Below, piece by piece: positions 52,611 through 61,130 of a DNA stretch of 64,000 bases. A model generated the notes under the pieces. The model worked only from the letters and a program-made list of their open reading frames with translations, made no database searches and had not been told where the DNA came from. A program made the translations under genes and the position numbers. Each line of letters opens with the position of its first letter. The stretch's first letter is position 1. Source of the stretch: an uncultured Eubacteriales bacterium (GTDB lineage Bacteria > Bacillota > Clostridia > Oscillospirales > Oscillospiraceae); NCBI GenBank assembly GCA_900319695.1, contig ONPN01000008.1, positions 1 to 64,000 of the forward strand, in the 5' to 3' direction.

Positions 52611-54596
52611 TTACTCCTGCGGGTTGATGTACTGCGTCCTGATGCGCAGGGGCTGGAAGGGTTTGCCGCCGTCCTGATAGAACTTGCCGAAGAACTCGAG
52701 GCACTGCAGTCTCAGGTCGTGTACAAAGCAGCCCAGCAGGTTCAGCGCGAAATTCAGCGCGTGGCCGATCAGAAAGATGACGATGAAGATAATGCCCGAC
52801 ACAGGGGTCACGCCGTTGGCCGAGGGCATGGCCGCGATGGTGTTGAACACCTGGGCCACCACGCCGCCCGCCAGCATCAGCGCCATGATACGCGAATAGC
52901 TCAGCACGTCGCCGAACCAGCCGGTCAGGGTGCTGTAGATGCAGGAGAAGGGAGCGGTGATGATGCCGAAGCCCTTCGCCCCGCGCATCGAGCCGATGAG
53001 CAGCATTGCGACGCCGAGGATGATCACCCCGAGGCCGATGTTCTTGAGCATCTCGTTATCCTTCAGCAGCAGCATCTGCAGCGCGAAGAGGATGATGCCC
53101 AGCAGGATGACGAACTGTGCGCCCTCTTCGAGGATGGCCGAGGCCTTTTCGCCCTTCTTCCACTTCATGTGGAAGTTGACCGCCATGCCGAAGTTCAGGT
53201 GGATGACGCCCAGCACCATCGCGCCGTAGAGCACGGCGTTGGAGTCGCGCACCGGGCTGAACAGCGCGGGGAGGCCCTGCCACTCGGAGCCGAACATGCC
53301 CGCGATCACCTTCGGCGCGTCGCCGAAGAGGCCGCCGGTCAGCGCGCCCATGATGAAGGTGGAGATGCCGCCGTAGAGCAGCAGCCTGCAGAAGGACAGC
53401 GTCCCTGCCCGGGGCTTGATCTTTTTCATCGCCACCAGCGCCGCCAGGATCATAATGATGCCGTAGCCCATGTCCGCCATCATCAGCCCGTAAAACAGGA
53501 TAAAGAAGGGGGCCATCAGGGGGTTCGGATCCACGCTCCCGTAGGCTGGGAGCGAGTACATGTCGGTCACCATGTTCAGGGCGTCGGTGAATTTGTTGTT
53601 GTTGAGCTTGACCGGGACCTTTGGGTATTCGTCCTCGGTCGGGTCCATGGTCTCCCACGCGCAGCCGTAGCGCGTGAAGATTTCTTCCAGTTCTCTCTCT
53701 CTGGCGGCGGGGAACCAGCCCTCCATCACGAGGACGCTGTCCGTGCCGCACAGCCGCTCCTCCGCCTCGGCCATGGCGATCTTGACGTTCACCCGGTCGG
53801 CGGCGAGCTTGAGCTCGTCCCGGTGCACCGCGTCGTCCACAATGTAGCGCACGCAGTTTTCCTTCTCCGCCGCAAGCTCCTTGAGGTGCTGTTCGGCGTT
53901 GAGCTGGCATTCGCGCGCCGTGCCGGACATGCCGGAGAGCGCCGACGGCGTAAAGCCGAAGGGGCGCAGAGCGTCCTGCATGGCGGCGAGCTGCTCCTTC
54001 ATGCAGACCAGCACGACATAGTGGGCCTTCTTCTCCTCGTGCACGGTGAAGATTTCGCTCTCCTCGTCCACAAGGTCGATTGCGTCGGCCACCGTCTCCA
54101 TCGGGATGCGGGCCGGGATGGAGCCCATCAGCACGCCGCAGCGCTCGGTGCCCGCAAAGTCGAGGGACAGATCCAGGTCGAGCCACGGCTGGAGCGATTC
54201 GATCACGGAGCGCTCCCTGCTCTCCTCGGCGCTGATGCGCTTTATGCGCGCGTCGTAGCCCTCCAGGGTCTCGGCGACGCGCAGGGCCCCGGACAGGCCC
54301 GTGTCGTCCAGCAGGACGCGGTCTTCCAGCTCGGGCTTGGCCGACAGCAGCTTCGTCTTCTTCGGCGCGTAGCGGTCCAGCAGGGTGATGGCGTGGACGA
54401 GCGAGGCGTGCTTTGTCTTGAGCGCGCTCAGCTCACTGCTCTCGGGGTGGACCAGGGCGGCCGCCTCCGTGCCCTCGAGCTGAGATTCAAGCTCGGAGAA
54501 CTCGACACAGCCGTGCAGGGTCAGCTCCTTGAGCAGCTCCTCCTTGCTGTCGCGGACAGCCAGCAGCCGGAGCTTTTTCATTTTTTCAATGGCCAT
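52611..54596 (-). CDS. ntpI: V-type ATPase subunit I (a subunit)
   Basis: 661 residues. N-terminal cytosolic half (MAIEKMKKLRLLAVRDSKEELL..., coiled segments) joins the peripheral stalk; the C-terminal half has about eight helices (PFFILFYGLMMADMGYGI...). The channel Arg region is probably near SYSRIMALMLAGGVVAQVFN. It forms the ion half-channels against the K ring. Confidence 0.95.
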   Translation of the reverse strand: MAIEKMKKLRLLAVRDSKEELLKELTLHGCVEFSELESQLEGTEAAALVHPESSELSALKTKHASLVHAITLLDRYAPKKTKLLSAKPELEDRVLLDDTGLSGALRVAETLEGYDARIKRISAEESRERSVIESLQPWLDLDLSLDFAGTERCGVLMGSIPARIPMETVADAIDLVDEESEIFTVHEEKKAHYVVLVCMKEQLAAMQDALRPFGFTPSALSGMSGTARECQLNAEQHLKELAAEKENCVRYIVDDAVHRDELKLAADRVNVKIAMAEAEERLCGTDSVLVMEGWFPAARERELEEIFTRYGCAWETMDPTEDEYPKVPVKLNNNKFTDALNMVTDMYSLPAYGSVDPNPLMAPFFILFYGLMMADMGYGIIMILAALVAMKKIKPRAGTLSFCRLLLYGGISTFIMGALTGGLFGDAPKVIAGMFGSEWQGLPALFSPVRDSNAVLYGAMVLGVIHLNFGMAVNFHMKWKKGEKASAILEEGAQFVILLGIILFALQMLLLKDNEMLKNIGLGVIILGVAMLLIGSMRGAKGFGIITAPFSCIYSTLTGWFGDVLSYSRIMALMLAGGVVAQVFNTIAAMPSANGVTPVSGIIFIVIFLIGHALNFALNLLGCFVHDLRLQCLEFFGKFYQDGGKPFQPLRIRTQYINPQE

Positions 54597-54597
54597 C

Positions 54598-54912
54598 TCA
54601 GCTGTTCACTATCCTTTCCACTACAATCGCCGCAGCCGCATCCAGCTTGGCTTCCGCCTTTGCTCGCAGCGCGGCCTTCTGATTATTCAGCTCGCCCGAG
54701 AGCCTGGTCGCCTGGGCTGTCGCCTTTTCGTTGACCTGGCGGCTGAGCTCCTTCAGCTCCGCGTCCGCTTTCTGGACCGCCGCCTCCACGGCCAGCTTTC
54801 CGGCGCTCTCAGTGTCGGCGGCGAGCTGCTTTGCCCTGGCTTCGGCATTGGCGACGGTGGTCTTGGCCTGCGCTTCGGCCTGGGCGATGTTGCTGATCGC
54901 TTCAAATGACAT
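54598..54912 (-). CDS. ntpF: V-type ATPase subunit G/H (peripheral stalk)
   Basis: 104 residues, almost entirely an Ala/Glu/Lys-rich coiled coil (AQAEAQAKTTVANAEARAK) ending ERIVNS, the partner of subunit E. ATG 54912 is preferred over the GTG at 54918 because AAGGGGGG lies at the right distance. First gene of the operon, one base before ntpI. Confidence 0.88.
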   Translation of the reverse strand: MSFEAISNIAQAEAQAKTTVANAEARAKQLAADTESAGKLAVEAAVQKADAELKELSRQVNEKATAQATRLSGELNNQKAALRAKAEAKLDAAAAIVVERIVNS

Positions 54913-55021
54913 TGGCACACCCCCCTTGGTTTGATTGGGTCTTTGCTTGAAACCGTTCCCCGTACAAACGGAGAACGCCCCGACAGGCGCCTTTGCCCGC
55001 GGGGAATTTGTCCATGTATGG

Positions 55022-55051
55022 ATTATAGCACAACACGCCTCGGTTCGGCAA
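55022..55051 (-). promoter_or_regulatory. Promoter of the V-ATPase operon
   Basis: Minus-strand TTGCCG (55046-55051), 18 bases, TGC-TATAAT (TATAAT 55022-55027), an extended -10. The leader of about 95 bases has a GC-rich stem. 55052-55199 shows nothing recognisable. Confidence 0.6.
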
Positions 55052-55199
55052 CATGCAGATCAATAAATCCATCAATTTTTTTTAGCAAGAAAGCCGGGGC
55101 AAGGCGAAAAATGTCCATCAGCTTATACAGAGTTCAGACATTTTTCGGACGAAAACCGTTGAAAAGTCACAAATTATTCAAAGACTATTCATATTCTTC

Positions 55200-55227
55200 T
55201 TGACAAACGCCCGAGCCCCGTTATAAT
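55200..55227 (+). promoter_or_regulatory. Promoter of the lysine-riboswitch transporter gene
   Basis: TTGACA (55200-55205), 16 bases, TATAAT (55222-55227). Confidence 0.8.
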
Positions 55228-55244
55228 GAGGGCAACTGAACAAA

Positions 55245-55410
55245 GCATGATAGAGGCGCGGTTGACATCAGTAGCTCCAAACCGGCGGCGGGCGACGCCG
55301 GGGCGAAAGGGGAGACCGCCGAAGAGTATCGGCTTTCCCGGGCCGGTATATCTGGGCCGACGGAGAACATCCGCCGGACTGTCGCGAAAGCGGAGCGCTG
55401 TCAGGCTTTT
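55245..55410 (+). ncRNA. Lysine riboswitch (L-box) aptamer
   Basis: Conserved L-box blocks are present in order: GATAGAGGCGCGG, GGGCGAAAGGGGAGACCGCC, GAAGAG, and CTGTCGCGAAAGCGGAGCG followed by CTGTCAG closing the P1 stem. Lysine binding favours the downstream terminator. Confidence 0.93.
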
Positions 55411-55426
55411 GGGGAAACCCGTACAG

Positions 55427-55463
55427 CCATGAACAGTATCTGCTCTGTTCATGGAATTTTTAT
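55427..55463 (+). terminator. Riboswitch-controlled terminator
   Basis: CCATGAACAG (55427-55436) / CTGTTCATGG (55445-55454) followed by AATTTTTATTT, 20 bases before the ribosome site of the transporter. Confidence 0.88.
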
Positions 55464-55482
55464 TTACAGGAGGAAAACAAAA

Positions 55483-56979
55483 ATGGCTGGAACCTTCTGG
55501 GCTCTTGTCCCCCCCATCGTGGCCATTGTCCTGGCCCTCATCACCAAGGAGACCTACACTTCCCTGTTTTTCGGCATCTTGGTCGGCGCCCTCTTCGTGG
55601 GTGGCTTCAACCCCATCGCCTCCCTTGACACCATGATCAACGACGGCTTCATCGGCGCGATTGCCGACGGCTGGAACGCGGGCATCTTCATGTTCCTCGT
55701 CCTGCTGGGCATCATGGTCGCCATGGTCAACGCCGCAGGCGGCTCCGCCGCGTTCGGCCGCTGGGCCGTCAAGCATGTCCACACCCGCGTCGGCGCGTGC
55801 CTCGCGACCTTCCTGCTGGGCGTGCTGATCTTCATCGACGACTACTTCAACTGCCTGACGGTCGGCTCCGTCATGCGTCCCGTGACCGACAGCCACAAGA
55901 TCTCCCGCGAGAAGCTGGCCTACATCATCGACGCCACCGCCGCCCCCGTGTGCATGATCGCCCCCGTCTCCTCCTGGGCGGCCGCTGTCTCGGCCACCGC
56001 GCAGGATCTGGACTCCGGCATCTCCGGCATCCAGCTCTTCATCCGCGCCATCCCCTACAACTTCTACTCCCTGCTGACCATCGTCTTCGTCATCGCCCTG
56101 TCCGTCATGAGCTTTGACTACGGCCCCATGGCCAAGGCGGAGCTGCGCGCCATGAAGGGTGAGCTCGGTTCCCTCGGCAATGAGGACGAGCAGAGCGTCC
56201 CCGGCGCGTCCATCTGGGACATGCTCATCCCCGTCATCATCCTGATCGTCTGCTGCATCATCGGTATGATGTACGTCGGCGGCTTCTGGGACGGCGCGAG
56301 CGTCATCGACTCCTTCGCCGACACCGACGCCTCCGTCGGCCTGCCCTGGGGCAGCATCATCGCCGTGATGATCACCTTCCTCTACCTGATTTGCCGCCGC
56401 GTCCTCAGCTTCAAGGACGCCGCCGGCTGCATCACCAAGGGCTTCATCGCCATGGTTCCCGCCGTGCTGATCCTGACCTTCGCGCTGACCCTGAAGAACA
56501 TGACCGGTATGCTCGACGCCGCCGGTTATGTCGCAAGTCTTGTTGAGGGCGCGGCCGCGGGCCTGTTCTCCATGCTGCCCGCCGTCATCTTCCTTGTGGC
56601 GCTCGGTCTGGCCTTCGCCACCGGCACCAGCTGGGGCACCTTCGGCATCCTGATCCCGATCGTCCTGCCCGTCTTTGCGAACAACCAGGACCTGCTGATG
56701 ATCGGCATCTCTGCCTGCCTTGCCGGCGCTGTCTGCGGCGACCACTGCTCCCCCATCTCCGACACCACGATCATGGCCTCCGCCGGTGCGAACGTCAACC
56801 ACATCGCGCACGTCTCCACGCAGCTGCCCTACGCGCTGACCGTCGCGGCCATCAGCTTCGTGTGCTACATCATCGCGGGCTTTGTCCACAGCTGGGCAAT
56901 CTGCCTGCTTGTCGGCGCGGTTCTGGTCATTGCGGTTCTCTTCATTCTCCGCAGCCGCCAGCCCAAGGCCGCCGCGTAA
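55483..56979 (+). CDS. lysW: NhaC-family cation-coupled transporter, predicted lysine transporter (LysW-like)
   Basis: 498 residues, about 11-12 membrane helices. MAGTFWALVPPIVAIVLALITK; FIDDYFNCLTVGSVMRPVTD and FATGTSWGTFGILIPIVLPV are NhaC-superfamily hallmarks. ATG 55483 after AGGAGG; the ATG at 55429 lies in the terminator stem. The lysine riboswitch directly upstream indicates repression by lysine, matching the LysW group proposed for lysine uptake in Firmicutes. Na+ coupling would fit a Na+-pumping V-ATPase encoded next door. Direction of transport is not provable here. Confidence 0.88.
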   Translation: MAGTFWALVPPIVAIVLALITKETYTSLFFGILVGALFVGGFNPIASLDTMINDGFIGAIADGWNAGIFMFLVLLGIMVAMVNAAGGSAAFGRWAVKHVHTRVGACLATFLLGVLIFIDDYFNCLTVGSVMRPVTDSHKISREKLAYIIDATAAPVCMIAPVSSWAAAVSATAQDLDSGISGIQLFIRAIPYNFYSLLTIVFVIALSVMSFDYGPMAKAELRAMKGELGSLGNEDEQSVPGASIWDMLIPVIILIVCCIIGMMYVGGFWDGASVIDSFADTDASVGLPWGSIIAVMITFLYLICRRVLSFKDAAGCITKGFIAMVPAVLILTFALTLKNMTGMLDAAGYVASLVEGAAAGLFSMLPAVIFLVALGLAFATGTSWGTFGILIPIVLPVFANNQDLLMIGISACLAGAVCGDHCSPISDTTIMASAGANVNHIAHVSTQLPYALTVAAISFVCYIIAGFVHSWAICLLVGAVLVIAVLFILRSRQPKAAA

Positions 56980-57012
56980 GTGAAAGCCTAAGCGTTAAAC
57001 CCGCATAAAAGA

Positions 57013-57066
57013 AAACGCCGCCCCCTGTCGAACAGTCAAAAGCTGTCCGACAGGGGGCGGTTTTTG
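57013..57066. terminator. Bidirectional terminator between lysW and the aldolase gene
   Basis: CCGCCCCCTGTCG (57018-57030) pairs with CGACAGGGGGCGG (57048-57060), then TTTTTG on plus; GAAAAC gives a short T-run on minus. Confidence 0.88.
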
Positions 57067-57073
57067 TGTGTGA

Positions 57074-58099
57074 TTACAGCACGCTTTCCAGCTCGTCGAG
57101 CTGCTGCTCGGTGGTGGCCCAGCTGGTGACAAAGCGGACGGCGGCGCGGCGCTCGTCCAGGCGCGCCCATATTTCAAAGGCGGCGTACTTGCGCAGGCGC
57201 TCGATCTGCTCCCAGGTCAGGATGAAAAACTGCTGGTTTGTGGGAGAGTCGATATAGAGCTCATAGCCCTTAGCCCGGAACATCTCCTTCATGCGCATGG
57301 CGAGTCCAATCGCGTGGCTGCCGATCTCCCGGTAGAGACCGTCGGTGAACAGCGCGTCGAACTGCTGGCTGACCACGCGGGTCTTGGCGAGCAGTGCGCC
57401 CTGCTGCTTGATGATCGCCATGAAGTGGGACGGCATGTTGTGCTTCGTGTAGATCAGCGCTTCACCGCAGAGCGCGCCGACCTTGGTGCCGCCGATGTAG
57501 AAAAGATCTGTCAGCTCCACGATGTCGCGCAGGGTCAGCTCGGACAGCGGGCTCATGAGGCCGTAGCCGAGGCGCGCCCCGTCCAGATACAGGGGCAGGC
57601 CGTACTTTTTGCAGGTCTCCGCCAGGGCGGTGAGCTCCGCCCTGGTATAGAGGGTGCCGAGCTCCGTGGGATAGGTGATGTAGACCATGCCGGGGCGGAC
57701 CATGTGCTCCCGCGTGTCGTCGGCGAGATAGCCCTCCATGAGCGCGGCGAGGTCTTCGGCGCGCAGCTTACCGTCGTGCCCGGGCAGAGCGATGACCTTG
57801 TGGCCGCTGCTCTCGATGGCCCCGGACTCATGCACGGCGATGTGGCCGGTCTCAGCGCAGACCACGCCCTCGTAGCTTCTGAGCATGGAGGAGATGGCGA
57901 TGCGGTTGGTCTGGGTACCGCCCGTCAGAAAGCAGATTTGCAGATCGTCCCGTCCGCATTCGCGGCGGATTTTCTCCTTGGCCGCCTCCGTGTCGGCGTC
58001 CTCGCCGTAGCCGGGCAGGGAGACAAGGTTGCGCTCCATGAGGTGCGCGAGCACCTTCGGATGCGCGCCCTCGGTATAATCGGATAAGAAGCAGAGCAT
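57074..58099 (-). CDS. Threonine aldolase-family PLP enzyme
   Basis: 341 residues, fold-type I PLP enzyme cleaving beta-hydroxy amino acids such as L-threonine to glycine and acetaldehyde. MLCFLSDYTEGAHPKVL start; GGTQTNRIAISSML, ETGHIAVHESGAIE, LYLDGARLGYG and the PLP Lys in FYIGGTKVGALCGE. The ATG follows AGGAGGT. The specific substrate could differ. Monocistronic, convergent with lysW. Confidence 0.92.
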   Translation of the reverse strand: MLCFLSDYTEGAHPKVLAHLMERNLVSLPGYGEDADTEAAKEKIRRECGRDDLQICFLTGGTQTNRIAISSMLRSYEGVVCAETGHIAVHESGAIESSGHKVIALPGHDGKLRAEDLAALMEGYLADDTREHMVRPGMVYITYPTELGTLYTRAELTALAETCKKYGLPLYLDGARLGYGLMSPLSELTLRDIVELTDLFYIGGTKVGALCGEALIYTKHNMPSHFMAIIKQQGALLAKTRVVSQQFDALFTDGLYREIGSHAIGLAMRMKEMFRAKGYELYIDSPTNQQFFILTWEQIERLRKYAAFEIWARLDERRAAVRFVTSWATTEQQLDELESVL

Positions 58100-58207
58100 G
58101 TGTGTACCTCCTGTGAATCAAAGTGAAGAGCGCCGTTGAGACCGCGCTTCCGGCGCATCTTGACAAGCGATTGCCGGGGATGCTATGATGGGCATGAGGT
58201 GAGGAAG

Positions 58208-58522
58208 ATGCTTGATGAAAAAGATATTCAGATAATCGCCAAGCTGATGGATGAGAAGCTCGATCAGCAGAAGCAGGAGCTTCGCGGTGAGGTTGGAAAG
58301 ATGCTTGACCAGCAGAAGCAGGAGCTTCGCGGTGAGTTTATGACCGTGATCGAAAGCGAAGTGACGCCAAAGCTGAGACTGCTCGCGGAGGGGCAGGAAG
58401 CCATTCTGGAAAAAATGGTTCCGGTATCAAGGATCGACGCCCTTGAGGCTGACGTTATCGTGCTGAAGGACGCCGTGAAATATCTGAGCGAAAAGGTTCA
58501 GGCCCTGGAAAAAGCCCAATAA
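58208..58522 (+). CDS. Small coiled-coil protein with a duplicated QQKQELRGE motif
   Basis: 104 residues from ATG 58208 (GAGGTGAGG upstream). Two copies of LDQQKQELRGE lie 15 residues apart, then a predicted coiled coil to the end (VIVLKDAVKYLSEKVQALEKA). Charged, cytoplasmic, function unknown; the type occurs widely in gut Clostridia. Own terminator downstream. Confidence 0.75.
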   Translation: MLDEKDIQIIAKLMDEKLDQQKQELRGEVGKMLDQQKQELRGEFMTVIESEVTPKLRLLAEGQEAILEKMVPVSRIDALEADVIVLKDAVKYLSEKVQALEKAQ

Positions 58523-58536
58523 AGTTCTACCGAACG

Positions 58537-58568
58537 CGCACCGCCTGAAAACCGGCGGTGCGTTTTTT
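58537..58568 (+). terminator. Terminator of the coiled-coil gene
   Basis: CGCACCGCC / GGCGGTGCG stem with an 8-base loop, then TTTTTT. Confidence 0.88.
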
Positions 58569-58581
58569 ATTTGCTCTCTGC

Positions 58582-58614
58582 AAAAAGGACAGTGCCGGCG
58601 GCACTGTCCTTTTA
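58582..58614 (-). terminator. Terminator of pnp
   Basis: AAAAGGACAGTGCC (58583-58596) / GGCACTGTCCTTTT (58600-58613); the minus strand continues TTTTTG. Confidence 0.85.
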
Positions 58615-58624
58615 TAACGCATTT

Positions 58625-60539
58625 TTATGCTTCGCCGCGCTCGCGGAGGGCGTCCTTGCGGCTGAGGTCGATGCCGCGGGGGCCGATGTTCATGACCTTG
58701 ACCCAGGTCATGTCGCCGGGCTTGAGCACGTCCTCGACCTTCTCGGTGCGCTTGAACTCGAGGTCCTTGATCTTGACCAGTCCGTCCTTGCCGGGAGCCA
58801 GCTCCACCCACGCGCCGAAGTCGGAGCGGACATTGCTGACCTTGCCGTAGTACAGGGCGCCGATCTCGGGCTCGAAGACGATGTCCTCAATGGTCTTGCG
58901 GGCGGTGCGGCAGGCTTCGATGTCGGAGGAGGCGATGAAGATGGTGCCGTCGTCGCTGATGTCGATCTTGCAGCCGGTGTCGGCGGTGATCTTCTGGATG
59001 ACCTTGCCGCCGGAGCCGATGGGGCCTCGCGGGTGATCTCAAAAGCCTCCTTGACGATCTCATGCTTGAGGCCGTCGTTCTTGAGGTCCATCTGGATGGC
59101 GGTGATGCCCTTCTTGGTGCCGGCCACCTTGAAGTCCATCTCGCCGTGGAAGTCCTCGACGCCCTGGATGTCGATGAAGGTGGTGAAGCCGTCGCCGTCC
59201 TGGATCAGACCGCAGGAGATGCCGGCGACAGGGGCCTTGAGGGGGACGCCCGCGTCCATGAGGGCGAGCGTGGTGCCGCAGATGGAGCCCTGGGAGGTGG
59301 AGCCGTTGGAGGACAGAACCTCGGAGACGACGCGGATGGCGTAGGGGAAGTCCTCAACATCGGGGATGACGGCCTCAAGGGCCTTCTCGACCAGCGCGCC
59401 GTGGCCGTACTCGCGGCGGTTGGTGGAGCGGCTGGCACGGGCTTCGCCGGTGGAGTAGCTGGGCATGTTGTAGTGGTGCATGAAGCGCTTGGTCTCTTCC
59501 TCCCAGATGGTGTCGAGCTTCTGGGCGTCGGCCAGGGTGGAGAGGGTGGCAATGGACAGCACCTGGGTCTGGCCGCGGGTGAACAGGCCGGAGCCGTGCA
59601 CCACGGGCAGGACGCCGACCTCGGCAGCCAGCGGGCGGATCTCGTTCATCGCGCGGCCGTCGACGCGCTTGCCGGCGAGCAGCCACTTCTTGACGACCTT
59701 CTTCTGCAGCTTGTAGAGGATCTCCTCCATGTACTGCATCATGTCGGGGTGCTCTTCCTCGTACTTCTCCTGGACCATGGTGATCCAGTCGTTGACGCGG
59801 GACTCGCGGACGTTCTTGTCGTCGGTGTCCATGCAGTACTCCATGGACTCGAACTCGTTATTCACGAGCATCTCGAACAGCTCCTCGTCGAAGGAGGCGT
59901 GCTCGTACTCGAACTTGGGCTTGCCGATCTCGCGCACCATGGTGTCGATGAGGTCGAGGACGGGCTGCAGGTGCTCATGCGCCTGGACGATGCCCTCGTA
60001 CATCACCTCGTCGGGGACCTGGTCGGCCTCGGACTCGATCATGACGATCTTCTTGTGGGTGGCGGCGATGGTGGTGGTCATGCGGTTGTTCTTGCGCTGC
60101 TCGGCGGTGGGGTTGAAGAGGTACTTCTCCCCGTCCCATCCGAGGACGATGCCGGCGATGGGGCCGTTGAAGGGCACGTCGGAGATGGAAACGGCGGCGG
60201 AGGCACCGATCATGGCGGTGATCTCGGGGCTGCAGTCGCGGTCGACGCTCAAAACCTCGCAGGCGATGACGACGTCATTGCGCAGGTCGGTCGGGAAGAG
60301 CGGACGCATGGGGCGGTCGATCAAACGGGAGGCCAGCACGGCGGGGAGACTGGGCTTGCCCTCACGGCGCATGAAGCTGCCGGGGATGCGGCCGACGGCG
60401 TAGAGCTTCTCGTTGAAGTCCACGGCGAGGGGGAAGTAGTCAATGCCGTCCTTGGGCCGACTTCCATCGACAGGGGGCGGCCCTCGTACATCATCTCAAA
60501 CTTGCGGTAATTGGGAAATTCCTTGTGGGTGATGATCAT
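58625..60539 (-). pseudogene. pnp: Polynucleotide phosphorylase, broken by two out-of-frame internal deletions
   Basis: 3'-to-5' phosphorolytic exoribonuclease of RNA decay. ATG 60539 after AAGGAG. The first frame gives MIITHKEFPNYRKFEMMYEG...SMEVG, then breaks at about 60455; the main frame resumes at PKDGIDYFPLAVDFNEKLYAVG, missing about 28 residues (the LANGS...VRYGDT segment). It runs through both RNase PH domains to KEAFEITREA at about 59030, where a second deletion of roughly 40 residues shifts frame into IGSGGKVIQKITADTGCKID (KH domain) and the S1 domain (ALYYGKVSNVRSDFGAWVELAPG), ending at 58625. Two frame-breaking losses in one conserved gene suggest sequence or assembly error rather than decay. 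Confidence 0.88.
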
Positions 60540-60572
60540 GTGTGTTCTCCTTATATCAATATCTCTTTTGCG

Positions 60573-60615
60573 TCAAAAAAGTCCGGGGACAGTATTCAAT
60601 TGTCCCCGGACTTCA
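60573..60615 (-). terminator. Hairpin between rpsO and pnp
   Basis: GTCCGGGGACA (60581-60591) / TGTCCCCGGAC (60601-60611), then TTTTTTG on the minus strand. A partial terminator or RNase III site as found between rpsO and pnp elsewhere. Confidence 0.85.
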
Positions 60616-60651
60616 AAACCTTCATACCCTTCAGAGAAGCGGCCCCGACAA

Positions 60652-60918
60652 TTACTTGCGGATGCCCAGCTTCGCGATGATCGCACGGTAACGCTCGATA
60701 TCCTTCTTTGCGAGGTAGTCGAGCAGACGGCGGCGCTTGCCGACCATCTTGTACATGCCCAGACGGCTGTGGTCGTCGTTGGGATGATTCTTGAGGTGAG
60801 CGGTCAGCTCACGGATGCGCTGAGTGAGAATGGCGATCTGAACCTCGGGAGAACCGGTGTCGCCCTCGTGGACGGCGTTCTCGGAGATAACCTGGGACTT
60901 GACTTCCTTTGTGATCAT
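60652..60918 (-). CDS. rpsO: 30S ribosomal protein S15
   Basis: 88 residues. [50 protein letters not shown] (read in two parts) and [17 protein letters not shown] are S15-specific. ATG 60918 is preceded by AAAGGA; the ATG at 60936 lacks a site. Binds the 16S central domain. rpsO-pnp is the standard order. Confidence 0.98.
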   Translation of the reverse strand: MITKEVKSQVISENAVHEGDTGSPEVQIAILTQRIRELTAHLKNHPNDDHSRLGMYKMVGKRRRLLDYLAKKDIERYRAIIAKLGIRK

Positions 60919-61030
60919 GGTGTCGATTCCTTTCAAAAAATGTTGTTACTAAACCCTGCATCCGGGCCGCGGGTCGGAAAGGACGCCGCATCGGCGGCAT
61001 GATTCCCGGAGCTCAGGCTGCGGGCGCGTA
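60919..61030 (-). promoter_or_regulatory. rpsO leader, possible S15 autoregulatory structure
   Basis: About 110 bases of GC-rich leader between the promoter and rpsO, with GCCGCC/GGCGGC-type and CCGCGG stems. S15 represses its own synthesis through diverse leader structures; no specific class recognised. Confidence 0.35.
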
Positions 61031-61037
61031 CTTTTGT

Positions 61038-61066
61038 ATATTACCATCCGGGACGCAGATTGTCAA
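61038..61066 (-). promoter_or_regulatory. Promoter of rpsO-pnp
   Basis: Minus-strand TTGACA (61061-61066), 17 bases, TAATAT (61038-61043). Confidence 0.75.
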
Positions 61067-61069
61067 CAT

Positions 61070-61110
61070 AAAAAAGCAAAGAAAACAGCGCACGGAAAAT
61101 CCGTGCGCTG
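61070..61110 (-). terminator. Terminator after the oligopeptide-binding protein gene
   Basis: CAGCGCACGGA (61086-61096) / TCCGTGCGCTG (61100-61110); the minus strand continues TTTTCTTTGCTTTTTT. Confidence 0.9.
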
Positions 61111-61130
61111 TGGGAGATTTGCGGGTGAAC

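Noticed and set aside
58625..60539. Programmed ribosomal frameshifting in pnp
   Set aside because: Conserved residues are missing at both breaks and no slippery sequence is present; deletion explains it better.
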